Assembly: GCA_004843165.1 (NCBI GenBank)
Contig: CP039459.1
Coordinates: 871,501 to 935,500, forward strand
Reading direction: 5' to 3'
Length of the DNA stretch: 64,000 bases
Origin: Acetobacteraceae bacterium
Lineage (GTDB): Bacteria; Pseudomonadota; Alphaproteobacteria; Acetobacterales; Acetobacteraceae
Below the pieces are notes generated by a model. The model did no database searches. It worked only from the letters and a program-made list of their open reading frames with translations, and was not told the DNA's origin. Positions 51,010-58,683 of this stretch are shown here, one piece after another. The first letter of the stretch is position 1, and each line of letters starts with the position of its first letter. Made by a program: the position numbers and the translations under genes.

Positions 51010-51141
51010 GGGCATTTCCCTCCCCACTTGTCAGCTGCGTACGCTGCGTATATCTTTTTCTTAAGATCGGCGTATTTCGTCCTTATCTTAAAAATCTATC
51101 ATTTCTTTCTCCCGCTCGGCTTTTGCCGTAGCGGTTTTTTT
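51008..51141 (+). ncRNA. Repeated structured intergenic element, copy C
   Basis: AGGGGcatttccctCCCCa, then 'cttgtcag' with a different following stem (GCGTACGC-like), then TTAAGATcggcgtatttcgtccttATCTTAA, and a terminal hairpin CCGCTCGGC...GCCGtAGCGG with seven T. The terminal stem differs in sequence from copies A and B but keeps pairing. It precedes a tail chaperone, as copy A does. Confidence 0.65.
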
Positions 51142-51175
51142 ATTTCTAAAATCTATAAATTATAAGGGTATAATA

Positions 51176-51637
51176 ATGCGTAAATCTATTGAATATCTTA
51201 TTGAAGACGGTCCGGATAAAGGCAAAATTTTTATCATTACCAGAATGTCTGCTTTTGAAGCGGATGAATGGGCGGCAGATGTCATTCAAGCGCTTACAAA
51301 GGCCGGTACCAAATTACATCCCAGCCGTGAGCAATTTGGTATTGCCGGATTAGAAAATTTAAGCATCGGTATTTTTGCCAATTTGGAAAAAGAAGATCGG
51401 AAAAAAGCCTATCAGGATCTTTTAAATTGCTGTCAGATTAAACGAGACCCTAAAAATCCGCTGGTTCAGCCTACAAAAATTTTAGAGGTCGATATTGAAG
51501 ATCCCAAAACACTTTATCGGCTTCGGACAAAAGCTTTTGAGCTTCATATGGATTTTATAAAGGCCGCCGCCTGCCAAGTCTTCCACCTCGCAGCGGCCAT
51601 GTTTCAGACGGAGGGCTCCAACGAAGAGAGAAAATAA
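51176..51637 (+). CDS. Phage tail assembly chaperone, copy 3
   Basis: 153 residues, close to the 29594 product ('SIEYLIEDGPDKGKIFIITR', 'DEWAADVIQALTKAG', 'LLNCCQIKRDPKNPLVQPTK', 'FELHMDFIKAA'). It is the copy adjacent to the full tape measure at 54145, so the most likely functional one. GCG AGA AAA TAA-like ending followed by a -1 frame matches copy 1. In the layout it is again separated from the tape measure by minus-strand LWF-family genes. Confidence 0.8.
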   Translation: MRKSIEYLIEDGPDKGKIFIITRMSAFEADEWAADVIQALTKAGTKLHPSREQFGIAGLENLSIGIFANLEKEDRKKAYQDLLNCCQIKRDPKNPLVQPTKILEVDIEDPKTLYRLRTKAFELHMDFIKAAACQVFHLAAAMFQTEGSNEERK

Positions 51638-51639
51638 AG

Positions 51640-51792
51640 ATGGCAGAATATGTTAATCTCTCCCGCCCTATGGGAGATGTTATCGGTGCAGGTCTTGCCA
51701 CGCTTAAAGAATTACAAATTTTTTACGATAGTGAAGATTTGTTTCGAATGTGGGAAGCCTATCTCGTTACGCGACATAATACGCTTACCTAA
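51640..51792 (+). CDS. C-terminal extension or partner of tail chaperone copy 3
   Basis: 50 residues from ATG 51640 ('MAEYVNLSRPMGDVIGAGLA', 'FYDSEDLFRMWEAYLVTRHN'), two bases after the chaperone stop and in its -1 frame. The homologous frame behind copy 1 has no start codon, so it is probably normally joined to the chaperone by -1 slippage at AAAATAA. Re-initiation at the ATG is the alternative for this copy. Confidence 0.6.
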   Translation: MAEYVNLSRPMGDVIGAGLATLKELQIFYDSEDLFRMWEAYLVTRHNTLT

Positions 51793-51793
51793 A

Positions 51794-51832
51794 AAAATTT
51801 CAGGGGAGAAGTTTAAGGCTCCCCTGAATATT
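51794..51832 (-). terminator. Terminator of the 54113-51841 minus-strand operon
   Basis: TTCAGGGGAG pairs with CTCCCCTGAA around a 10-base loop; on the minus strand the stem is followed by ATTTTTTT. Confidence 0.8.
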
Positions 51833-51840
51833 TCTCTCGT

Positions 51841-52603
51841 TTAAAGTGCATTACCACTCTCTTCCGGCGGATGATGTGAAGCCCATTCAATGGTTTCAGG
51901 ATCTTTGGACTCTTTTTCGTAACTGGCCTTCAAGAGTTCTAAATATTCCGGCGTTATCATGTCCCGATATTCTTTTAAGGCTTTTTCATCCGGCGCTTTT
52001 ATCAAAATAACCCTTTTCCCTTGGGTCAGGGCAACAGGCTTATGAGATGATATGAGCTTACTAAGGCGATATTCCTCTACAGGTTCACGATATTCTCCCT
52101 CAAGATCCGGTAACTTTCCCTGATACCAATCATCTTTTGAGTCACATTTATCATTCGTCTGAGTCAGTTCAAGGAACTCTCCATTTTCAAACCAAAGCGT
52201 TACGTCCCCCCCCCATGCAGCTACATCCTGTATTTGCATGCATCTGGATCTGTACCATCGTCTTCATTTTAAAAGGTGAGTGATGCCTCACCTCCCATCT
52301 CGTGACATTATCCACAGTATCTACGAAGATATCAATCGTATCAGCGGTGACAAAATCTCCGGGCGTTGAGAAAGATAAATAACGCGTTGGCCGCACATCT
52401 GAATCATCATCTTTTTTCGCTTTCCATTTTCCCCGAAGTATTGACGTAATTTTATAATCTTTAGGTAAAAAATCCGGGATTTTCACCGTTTCAGCATTAT
52501 TTTCCAGCGTTTTTTCCGCCGCAATGCCGGGCAAAGGAAAGACATTCGCCCCCATCACCAAAATCCCCGCCAGAAGACCCCATTTTTGAATTTTATTTTT
52601 CAT
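51841..52603 (-). pseudogene. Exported LWF-family protein H, frameshifted at a nine-C tract
   Basis: Signal 'WGLLAGILVMGANVFPLPGI' and the N-terminal half are intact from ATG 52603, but at 52206-52214 the plus strand has nine C where the paralogue at 53361 has eight. The frame shifts at 'CSCMGG' so that the 'LWFENGEFLELTQ' half is read in another phase down to 51841. Both halves are otherwise well preserved, including 'HKPVALTQGKRVIL'. One slipped base would restore a gene of about 253 codons. This could be phase variation, recent decay or a sequencing error in the homopolymer. Confidence 0.75.
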
Positions 52604-52605
52604 GG

Positions 52606-53358
52606 TTAATTGCCTCTCTTTTCCGGAGGGTGTGAAGCCCATTTAATGATTTCAGGATCTTTGGAAGATTTTTCGTAACGGGTCTTCAAAGTTTGCAGAT
52701 ATTCCGGTGTTATCATGTCCCGATATTCTTTAAAGGCTTTTTCATCCGGCGCTTTCATTAAAATAACCCTTTTCCCTTGTGTCAGGGCAACCGGCTTGTG
52801 AGATGATATGAGCTTACTAAGGCGATATTCCTCCACAGGTTCATGATAACCCACTTCTGGATTTAGAAAACTCCACTCATCCCATAAATCTTTTATATCG
52901 CACTCCCCATTTTGTATCAGATCAAAAGACTCTCCATTGTCAAACCAGAGGGTAATGTCCCCGCCTATACAGCTAAACCCTGTATTTGGATGCAGTTGAA
53001 TATGTAAAGACGTCTTCATTTTAAAAGGCGCATGATGCACAACCTCCCATTTATTTACCTCATTCATGACATCTACCGAAATATCAATCCTGTCGCTGGT
53101 AAAGCCATTTCCGGGCGTTGAGAAAGATAAATAGCGCGTTGGCCACGTATCTGAATCGTCTTCATCTTTTTGCGCTTTCCACTCGCCCCAAAGTATTGAT
53201 GTGATTTTATAATCTTTAGGTAAAAAATCCGGTATTTTCACCGTTTCAGCATTATTTTCCAGCGCTTTTTCTGCCGCCATGCTCGGTAAGGGAAAAACAC
53301 TTGCCCCCATCATCAAAATCCCCGCCAGAAGACCCCATTTTTGAATTTTATTTTTCAT
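52606..53358 (-). CDS. Exported LWF-family protein I
   Basis: 250 residues from ATG 53358 with GAGAGG upstream. Signal 'GLLAGILMMGASVFPLPSMA'. The core: 'SILWGEWKAQKDEDDSDTWP', 'CIGGDITLWFDNGESFDLIQ', 'HKPVALTQGKRVILMKAPDE', 'FKEYRDMITPEYLQTL'. The coding DNA avoids the long C run of its neighbours at the LWF site ('tccccgcctat'), so it is not prone to the same slip. Repeat period to each neighbour is 755 bases. Confidence 0.72.
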   Translation of the reverse strand: MKNKIQKWGLLAGILMMGASVFPLPSMAAEKALENNAETVKIPDFLPKDYKITSILWGEWKAQKDEDDSDTWPTRYLSFSTPGNGFTSDRIDISVDVMNEVNKWEVVHHAPFKMKTSLHIQLHPNTGFSCIGGDITLWFDNGESFDLIQNGECDIKDLWDEWSFLNPEVGYHEPVEEYRLSKLISSHKPVALTQGKRVILMKAPDEKAFKEYRDMITPEYLQTLKTRYEKSSKDPEIIKWASHPPEKRGN

Positions 53359-53360
53359 GG

Positions 53361-54113
53361 TTAATTGCCTCTCTTTTCCGGAGGATGTGAGGCCCATTCA
53401 ATGGTTTCAGGATCTTTGGACTCTTTTTCGTAACTGGCCTTCAAGAGCTCTAAATATTCCGGCGTTATCATATCCCGATATTCTTTTAAGGCTTTTTCAT
53501 CCGGCGCTTTTAGCAAAATAACCTTCTTCCCTTGCGTTATGGCAACCGGCTTATGAGATGATATGAGCTTACTCAGGCGATATTCCTCTACAGGTTCACG
53601 ATATTCTCCCTCAAGATCCGGTAACTTTCCCTGATACCAATCATCTTTTGACTCACATTTATCATTCGTCTGAGTCAGTTCAAGGGACTCTCCATTCTCA
53701 AACCAGAGGGTAACTTCCCCCCCCATGCAGCTACATCCTGTATTTGCATGCATCTGAACCTGTACCCTCGTCTTCATTTTAAAAGGTGAGCGATGCCTCA
53801 CCTCCCATCTCGTGACATTATCCTTAGCATCTACAAGGATATCAATATTATCACGGGTAACAAAATTTCCGGGCGTTGAGAAAGATAAATAACGCGTTGG
53901 CCATACATCTGAATCGTCATCCTTCTGCGCTATCCATTTTCCCCGAAGTATCGAAGCTATTTTATAATCTTTGGATAGAAAATCCGGGATTTTTATTGAC
54001 TCGGCATTATTTTCCATCGCTTTTTCCGCCGCAATGCTGGGCAAAGGAAAGACATTCGCCCCCATTATCAAAATCCCCGCCAGAAGACCACATTTTTGAA
54101 TTTTATTTTTCAA
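53361..54113 (-). CDS. Exported LWF-family protein J
   Basis: 250 residues, starting at TTG 54113 with AGAGG seven bases upstream; its two tandem paralogues have ATG at the aligned codon. Signal 'GLLAGILIMGANVFPLPSIA'. The core 'CMGGEVTLWFENGESLELTQ' and 'HKPVAITQGKKVILLKAPDE' is intact because the homopolymer has eight C. First gene of the three-gene minus-strand operon lying between the tail chaperone and the tape measure. Confidence 0.72.
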   Translation of the reverse strand: MKNKIQKCGLLAGILIMGANVFPLPSIAAEKAMENNAESIKIPDFLSKDYKIASILRGKWIAQKDDDSDVWPTRYLSFSTPGNFVTRDNIDILVDAKDNVTRWEVRHRSPFKMKTRVQVQMHANTGCSCMGGEVTLWFENGESLELTQTNDKCESKDDWYQGKLPDLEGEYREPVEEYRLSKLISSHKPVAITQGKKVILLKAPDEKALKEYRDMITPEYLELLKASYEKESKDPETIEWASHPPEKRGN

Positions 54114-54144
54114 TTTTTAACCTCTTAAAATAAAGGATTTTTCC

Positions 54145-55554
54145 ATGACAGAAAAGAATACAACAGATCTCAGCACAATCGGCGAACTCTTGAAGCAGCT
54201 TGTTGAACAAGGAAAGAAAGAAGCCCATCCAATGAAGGACTTTATCGAGGCTGGGAATAAATTCAAAGATGCGGCAAGCAGTTTGCAAAGTTTTTTAGGA
54301 AATTTTCTCAGTGATGCTCAAACAAGAATCCTAGGAACTGTCAGGCTCCAAAATTTATCGGATTTCACGGGCCTTCCAACGAATACGCTTTTTACGGCCG
54401 GAAAAATCGCTGCCATTCACGGTGGAAGTGAAAGTGAGGCCGGCGATTTAGCAAAGCATTTAATGGAGATAAATCTTGAAAACCCCAAAGAATTGAAAGA
54501 CCTTCAAAAACTAGGTGTTGACGGTCTTTTTACTAGAAAAGGCTTACTTGATAAGGATTTTTTCTCAAAAATACAGGAAGCTTTTCAAAATCAAAGCATT
54601 ATAGAGCAGCATGAACTTCTTAAGCAACTTGGGTTAAATGAAAATGGTTTAGGGGCGGCCTTTCTTGCAAAGGAAATGTCTCTTCCTCAAAAAGAAGTAA
54701 ACAAAAATTCAACAGAGGCATTATTAGCTAAGGCCGCACCTCAGCCTGGTAATTTCGAAGCCAATTCCACTCTTTTAAGGAAAGACACGCTTACGAATGC
54801 TTTTTTCGATAAAGCGCATTTGGATGAAATTAAAATACTGGCGCCCAGTTTAGAAAAAGTTGCTGATTCCTTCAATGCGATTGCACGTTCACATCCAGAA
54901 CTGGTTGCCGAAGGATTGTTAAGCATACATAGTGCGATCTTACTTCTTAGCTCTGCAAATGTTGCCCTGACCGGTGCTGTGCTCGCCTCTAAAGCGCTTC
55001 CGGCAGCAAAACTCACCAGCTCAGCGCTTAAAACAGGTGCAAAAGCGGCTGGCGGCTTTGCCGCCAGACAGGCACCGAATATTGCTAAAGCAGGCGTTGC
55101 GCTTGGTGGCCTTGGGCTAGGGGCTTTCGAAGGGCTTGGCGCCGGTATTGCCGAACTTGCCGGGTTGGCCCTGCTGCCTGGAATTGCCATTCCCCTCGCC
55201 ATCGGCGGAGCGGTTGTTGGTGGCGGTGCTTTTGCGCTTTATGAATGGCAAAAACACCATCAAAAACTCACAACAAAAGCTCAGGATGCGCCTGAAATTG
55301 CCACCCTTACCACACAGGCAGATCAAGGGCAGGAAATTAAAATCACAAATGCACAGCAGCAAGGCGCTTATTTCCAAACGCTGCGCCAAAAAGAGAAGCA
55401 GGGGTTTGGCAATCGTCCGCTAAGTTTAAGTTTCGGCAATATCAATGTCACGACCCAAGAGGACGATGATCCTTTTGCTTTTGCAGAGGCCGTCAAAAGT
55501 GTCGTTTCAGAGGAGTTAATGAAAGTCCTCGTCAGTTTCGGCCCTTATCGTTAA
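54145..55554 (+). CDS. Tail tape-measure protein
   Basis: 469 residues. A helical N-terminal half is followed by a hydrophobic, Ala/Gly-rich segment at about residues 255-370 ('LLSIHSAILLLSSANVALTG', 'GVALGGLGLGAFEGLGAGIA', 'LALLPGIAIPLAIGGAVVGG'), typical of tape measures that insert into the inner membrane during DNA entry. The last 50 residues are shared with the 32480 product and probably dock on the baseplate. If tail length scales as usual with tape length, a short tail of roughly 70 nm is expected (inference). It precedes the DUF2612 baseplate gene. Confidence 0.75.
   Translation: MTEKNTTDLSTIGELLKQLVEQGKKEAHPMKDFIEAGNKFKDAASSLQSFLGNFLSDAQTRILGTVRLQNLSDFTGLPTNTLFTAGKIAAIHGGSESEAGDLAKHLMEINLENPKELKDLQKLGVDGLFTRKGLLDKDFFSKIQEAFQNQSIIEQHELLKQLGLNENGLGAAFLAKEMSLPQKEVNKNSTEALLAKAAPQPGNFEANSTLLRKDTLTNAFFDKAHLDEIKILAPSLEKVADSFNAIARSHPELVAEGLLSIHSAILLLSSANVALTGAVLASKALPAAKLTSSALKTGAKAAGGFAARQAPNIAKAGVALGGLGLGAFEGLGAGIAELAGLALLPGIAIPLAIGGAVVGGGAFALYEWQKHHQKLTTKAQDAPEIATLTTQADQGQEIKITNAQQQGAYFQTLRQKEKQGFGNRPLSLSFGNINVTTQEDDDPFAFAEAVKSVVSEELMKVLVSFGPYR
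55407..55554 (+). repeat. Shared 3' end of the two tape-measure-like genes, copy 2
   Basis: Partner of 33574-33721. Sequence identity begins at the 'RPLSLSFG' codons and runs to the last codon. Confidence 0.85.
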
Positions 55555-55578
55555 TTAAAATAAAAAGGAGGGTTTTAT

Positions 55579-56364
55579 ATGCAGAACCTCCATGAGACTT
55601 TTCTCGCACAATATGCTAACAGTCCCCGCATTACCGGGATTTTAAAACGTTTTAATAAAGCCGCCGATCCGGCAGAGCTGATTGAAATCTTTTTAACGCA
55701 AGTTCTTGATCCGCTCACAGCAACAGGTTGGGGGCTGGATGTTTGGGGACGCATTGTCGGTGTCAGCCGTGTTCTAAAAATCCCTGTTGAAGATTCCTTT
55801 TTTGGATTTTCAGAAGCTTTAAGTGGTGGGGCCACAGGCATTACAGGTTTTCAGCAATCCCGTTTTTACAGCAGTGAGGGCTCAGCGCTTACGCAAAATT
55901 ATGCGCTCACAGACGAGGCCTTTCGCAAACTCATTTTTGCAAAAGCAGCCGCTAATATCACCAATGGCACTCTTCAATCCCTCAATCAAATTTTAATGCG
56001 TTTATTTTCAGATTCTTCTGAAAAAAACATCTGGATTGAAGAGGGAAATACGCAAAGAGGTTCTTTCTTTGGCTTTTCAGAAGCCTCACCAGACAGCAGT
56101 GTTTTTGGAGAGAATGTTTTTCAATCACCGGCTTTTAGCGGAATTTTAAATATGCATATGCTCATTTGCTATAACTGGGTTCCCTCTAGCTTGGAACTAA
56201 CACTTATTGCTCAGGCATGTAAATTTATTCGCCCCAGCGGTGTAAGTCTTTCCACGCAATATGTTGTCCCGCCTCTCCGGTCTCCCTCTTTACCGCCCGA
56301 TGCGCTTTGGAATCCAGACACAGGCTATCTTTTAACGCAAGACCAGAATTACTTAATCCCATGA
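55579..56364 (+). CDS. DUF2612-family baseplate protein
   Basis: 261 residues with AAAGGAGGG before the start. 'QYANSPRITGILKRFNKAAD', 'GWGLDVWGRIVGVSRVLKI', 'LTDEAFRKLIFAKAAANITN' and 'GTLQSLNQILMRLF' match DUF2612 proteins, which connect the baseplate to tail fibres. It is overlapped by the collar/fibre gene through ATGA. The order J - chaperone - tape measure - DUF2612 - fibre is displaced from normal by the inserted chaperone block. Confidence 0.82.
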   Translation: MQNLHETFLAQYANSPRITGILKRFNKAADPAELIEIFLTQVLDPLTATGWGLDVWGRIVGVSRVLKIPVEDSFFGFSEALSGGATGITGFQQSRFYSSEGSALTQNYALTDEAFRKLIFAKAAANITNGTLQSLNQILMRLFSDSSEKNIWIEEGNTQRGSFFGFSEASPDSSVFGENVFQSPAFSGILNMHMLICYNWVPSSLELTLIAQACKFIRPSGVSLSTQYVVPPLRSPSLPPDALWNPDTGYLLTQDQNYLIP

Positions 56365-56990
56365 CACAAACAGCAACATCCCCTTCCACGACCATTATTT
56401 CAACCCTTCCCCATCAAGATACGCCACAAGCCAATGATCGGCTTTTATGTATTGAGGAAAACGGCACATTAAAACAGCTTTTAGCACATTCTCTTTTTTC
56501 TCAAGGCGCACAAGGTCCGACAGGTCCAAAAGGAGAGAGTGGGAAAGACGGGAAAGATGCCACGGCGCCGCCATTGGCTATTTTTCCCTATTATGATGAC
56601 ACCCCTCCAGATGGATATTTATTCTTACAGGGGCAAAATTTTAACGCTTCGACATATCCTCTTTTGGCACAGAAATTTCCAAGTGGAACCCTTCCTGATT
56701 TTAGGAGCAGAGTTGCAAGAGGAGCAGGAAATCTCATTGCTCTTGGCGAAGTGCAAGAAGACGCTATTCAAAATATTAGTGGGTCAATAAATGCAGTGAC
56801 AGTCGGAAATCCGTGGCAAGCACTAGGATGCTTTTCTGAAGTACAAGTTTATGGAGATGGATACCATCGTTTTCCTGATGCAACGGGGGCGCCTCAAAAG
56901 ATCACATTTGATGCTTCGCTTGTTGCAAGAACTGCTGATGAAACAAGGGTTAAAGCTATTGGTGTGAACTTCGTCATTAAAGCGGCATAA
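56361..56990 (+). CDS. Tail fibre/collar protein with collagen-like segment
   Basis: 209 residues from ATG 56361, coupled to the DUF2612 gene; an in-frame upstream start would lie inside that gene. A collagen-like Gly-x-y stretch ('GPTGPKGESGKDGKDA', about residues 53-70) precedes a phage tail-collar domain ('PDGYLFLQGQNFNASTYPLL', 'LPDFRSRVARGAGN', 'VKAIGVNFVIKAA'). It likely trimerises and forms a short fibre for host recognition. The ending 'NFVIKAA' matches 'NFIIKAK' of the next gene, so the two are related fibres. Confidence 0.82.
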   Translation: MTQTATSPSTTIISTLPHQDTPQANDRLLCIEENGTLKQLLAHSLFSQGAQGPTGPKGESGKDGKDATAPPLAIFPYYDDTPPDGYLFLQGQNFNASTYPLLAQKFPSGTLPDFRSRVARGAGNLIALGEVQEDAIQNISGSINAVTVGNPWQALGCFSEVQVYGDGYHRFPDATGAPQKITFDASLVARTADETRVKAIGVNFVIKAA

Positions 56991-57060
56991 ATAACAAATT
57001 TCAAAACCAAGCAAAGCGCCCATAATCCTCTCAGCGCTCTTTCCACATACTCCCTTTGAC

Positions 57061-57083
57061 GCCCTGATCTTAGGGCTTTTTTT
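57061..57083 (+). terminator. Terminator between fibre genes
   Basis: GCCCTgatcttAGGGC with seven T, 12 bases before the next fibre gene start. Confidence 0.75.
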
Positions 57084-57094
57084 ATGGATAAATT

Positions 57095-58000
57095 ATGAAA
57101 CTAACAGATAGACAACAGCAATTCCCCATTCCTTGGGCAAACACACCGGAAAGCGGCACCTTTTCGTCCATTCCAAAAGAAGATCCCGGTGATGGCAGCG
57201 CCTCTTTAAGCAAAGGTTTTCCCAAAGCAACCATGCTTCCTGTCGCTGCTGGCGGAAAGCCTCCTCGTGGCGATCAATTTAACGGGATTTTTAATCAACT
57301 CTCTCTTTGTGCACAGAATAATGATGTCGGTGTTATTCCACCTTGGTGCGCTGATTTTGCACAAGAAATCGGCGGTTATCCGCTGACTTCGAAGATCACG
57401 ACCGTACAAAATAACATACCGGATATTTTAATCTCTCTTTGCGATAATAATTTAGATAATCCCAATGATCCCAACCAAAAAAACTGGGTCAGCATCAAAA
57501 ATGGCTTGGCCCTCTCTTCTGATTTAAACGCATACCAGCCAAAAGGAGATTATGCGCCTCTTTCAGCAGGTGTTCCAATTGGATTTATCGGTATGTGTCC
57601 GTCCTATGCACCACCGGAAGGATGGCTTAATCTCGATGGCAGCACTTTCGATCAAGAAACATATCCTGAACTCTTTGGATATTTAGGAACAAATAAGCTT
57701 CAAGACTGGCGTGGACGTTTTCCAAGAGGCCCAAAAGGCAGCACTATTGCGGTGCCTGAAATCGGAACACAGCAAGGTGATGCGATAAGAAATATTAGTG
57801 GAGGTATTAACGGCGTAATCGCCGGAAGCGCAAGCGCTTCTGATGCCTTTTTTGCTTGGCAAAATGTCTGGGGGGCAACTTCCGGCACAGATGGAAATGC
57901 TTTTGTAAGTTATAATTTTGACGCCTCACGTGTCGTCCCGACAGACATCGAAAACCGGCCTTATGCAATCGTTTCCAACTTTATTATCAAAGCAAAATAA
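57095..58000 (+). CDS. Tail fibre protein with collar domain
   Basis: 301 residues. N-terminal 'QQFPIPWANTPESGTFSSIP' and 'GGKPPRGDQFNGIFNQLS' are typical of the attachment region of phage tail fibres. The collar domain lies at about 185-260 ('APPEGWLNLDGSTFDQETYP', 'LQDWRGRFPRGPKG', 'GDAIRNISGGINGV'), and the end is 'RPYAIVSNFIIKAK'. It shares its C-terminal plan with the preceding fibre. A role as main receptor-binding fibre is likely but unproven. Confidence 0.82.
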   Translation: MKLTDRQQQFPIPWANTPESGTFSSIPKEDPGDGSASLSKGFPKATMLPVAAGGKPPRGDQFNGIFNQLSLCAQNNDVGVIPPWCADFAQEIGGYPLTSKITTVQNNIPDILISLCDNNLDNPNDPNQKNWVSIKNGLALSSDLNAYQPKGDYAPLSAGVPIGFIGMCPSYAPPEGWLNLDGSTFDQETYPELFGYLGTNKLQDWRGRFPRGPKGSTIAVPEIGTQQGDAIRNISGGINGVIAGSASASDAFFAWQNVWGATSGTDGNAFVSYNFDASRVVPTDIENRPYAIVSNFIIKAK

Positions 58001-58011
58001 AAGAAAAAACC

Positions 58012-58116
58012 ATGATAGATAATAACAATTCACAACCGACATCTGAAACAATGCCGACACATATGCCAGCGCCAGATTTTAAGATCACGGCTCTTTTTTC
58101 TCAAAATTCTGACTGA
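58012..58116 (+). CDS. Very short protein after the fibre gene (possible remnant)
   Basis: 34 residues from ATG 58012, 11 bases after the fibre stop ('MIDNNNSQPTSETMPTHMPA'). It runs 32 bases into the 3' end of the convergent lipoprotein gene. It could be the N-terminal stub of a fibre-assembly gene cut off by the lipoprotein insertion. Ribosome site is weak; confidence is low. Confidence 0.3.
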   Translation: MIDNNNSQPTSETMPTHMPAPDFKITALFSQNSD

Positions 58117-58675
58117 CAAAAATACCACTTTCTTTGGGTTGTTTGGCCAGAACCTCCTCCTCCCCTTCCATTGCGGTAATATGGAGATCTTCCAAAGGGA
58201 TTGTCTCTTGCTGGGCAATATTGTGCGTGGCACTTTCAAGTGTCAGCTTCCACATGCAGGCACGATATTCCTTTTTTAAAGAAGGCAGCTCGGTGCTCGC
58301 AATCACGGACGTTACAGGGATACTGAACGGATTTTGCAATCCAATCGTTATCAGCCCTGAATGGCGAGGATTTAGAGGGTCTTGATCTTCCATTTCCTCT
58401 GTTGTGATACGGCTGTAAATGAGTTCTTTTTTTTGAGCTGGCGTTAAATGTTTTGTTTTAAATAAGGGTTTCAGCTTTTTTTCACTGTCGAGCCTGTTGG
58501 CCCACGGTACCAGCTTAATACCTTTTGTCTGGTAACATTGGCTTTCTGAGGCACGTCTCACATCTGGTGTGAAAACCCATGTCTGGACAGCATATTCACA
58601 CCCTCCGAGAAAAGGAAAAACAGTTAAAAATAGGAGGGGCTTATAAAACCATTTCATATCAATATCTTTAATCAC
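58085..58675 (-). CDS. Putative lipoprotein, paralogue 1 of 3
   Basis: 196 residues. 'FLTVFPFLGGCEYAVQTWVF' contains a lipobox ending at Cys, so lipid attachment is likely. It shares with the genes at 58684 and 59249 the plan 'TWVFTPDV...C', 'KGIKLVPWANRL', 'QKKELIYSRI', 'GLQNPFSIPVTSVIASTELP' followed by 'SLKKEYRAC'. A short C-terminal extension is unique to it. Unknown family. Minus-strand cargo between the two tail modules; surface exclusion is one possibility, only by analogy with phage lipoproteins. Confidence 0.68.
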   Translation of the reverse strand: MIKDIDMKWFYKPLLFLTVFPFLGGCEYAVQTWVFTPDVRRASESQCYQTKGIKLVPWANRLDSEKKLKPLFKTKHLTPAQKKELIYSRITTEEMEDQDPLNPRHSGLITIGLQNPFSIPVTSVIASTELPSLKKEYRACMWKLTLESATHNIAQQETIPLEDLHITAMEGEEEVLAKQPKESGIFVSQNFEKKEP

Positions 58676-58683
58676 TCGTTTAT

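Noticed and set aside
54741-55202. 153-residue minus-strand open frame inside the tape-measure gene
   Set aside because: Antisense to the Ala/Gly-rich coding region, whose codon bias keeps the opposite strand open; no ribosome site and no recognisable domain.
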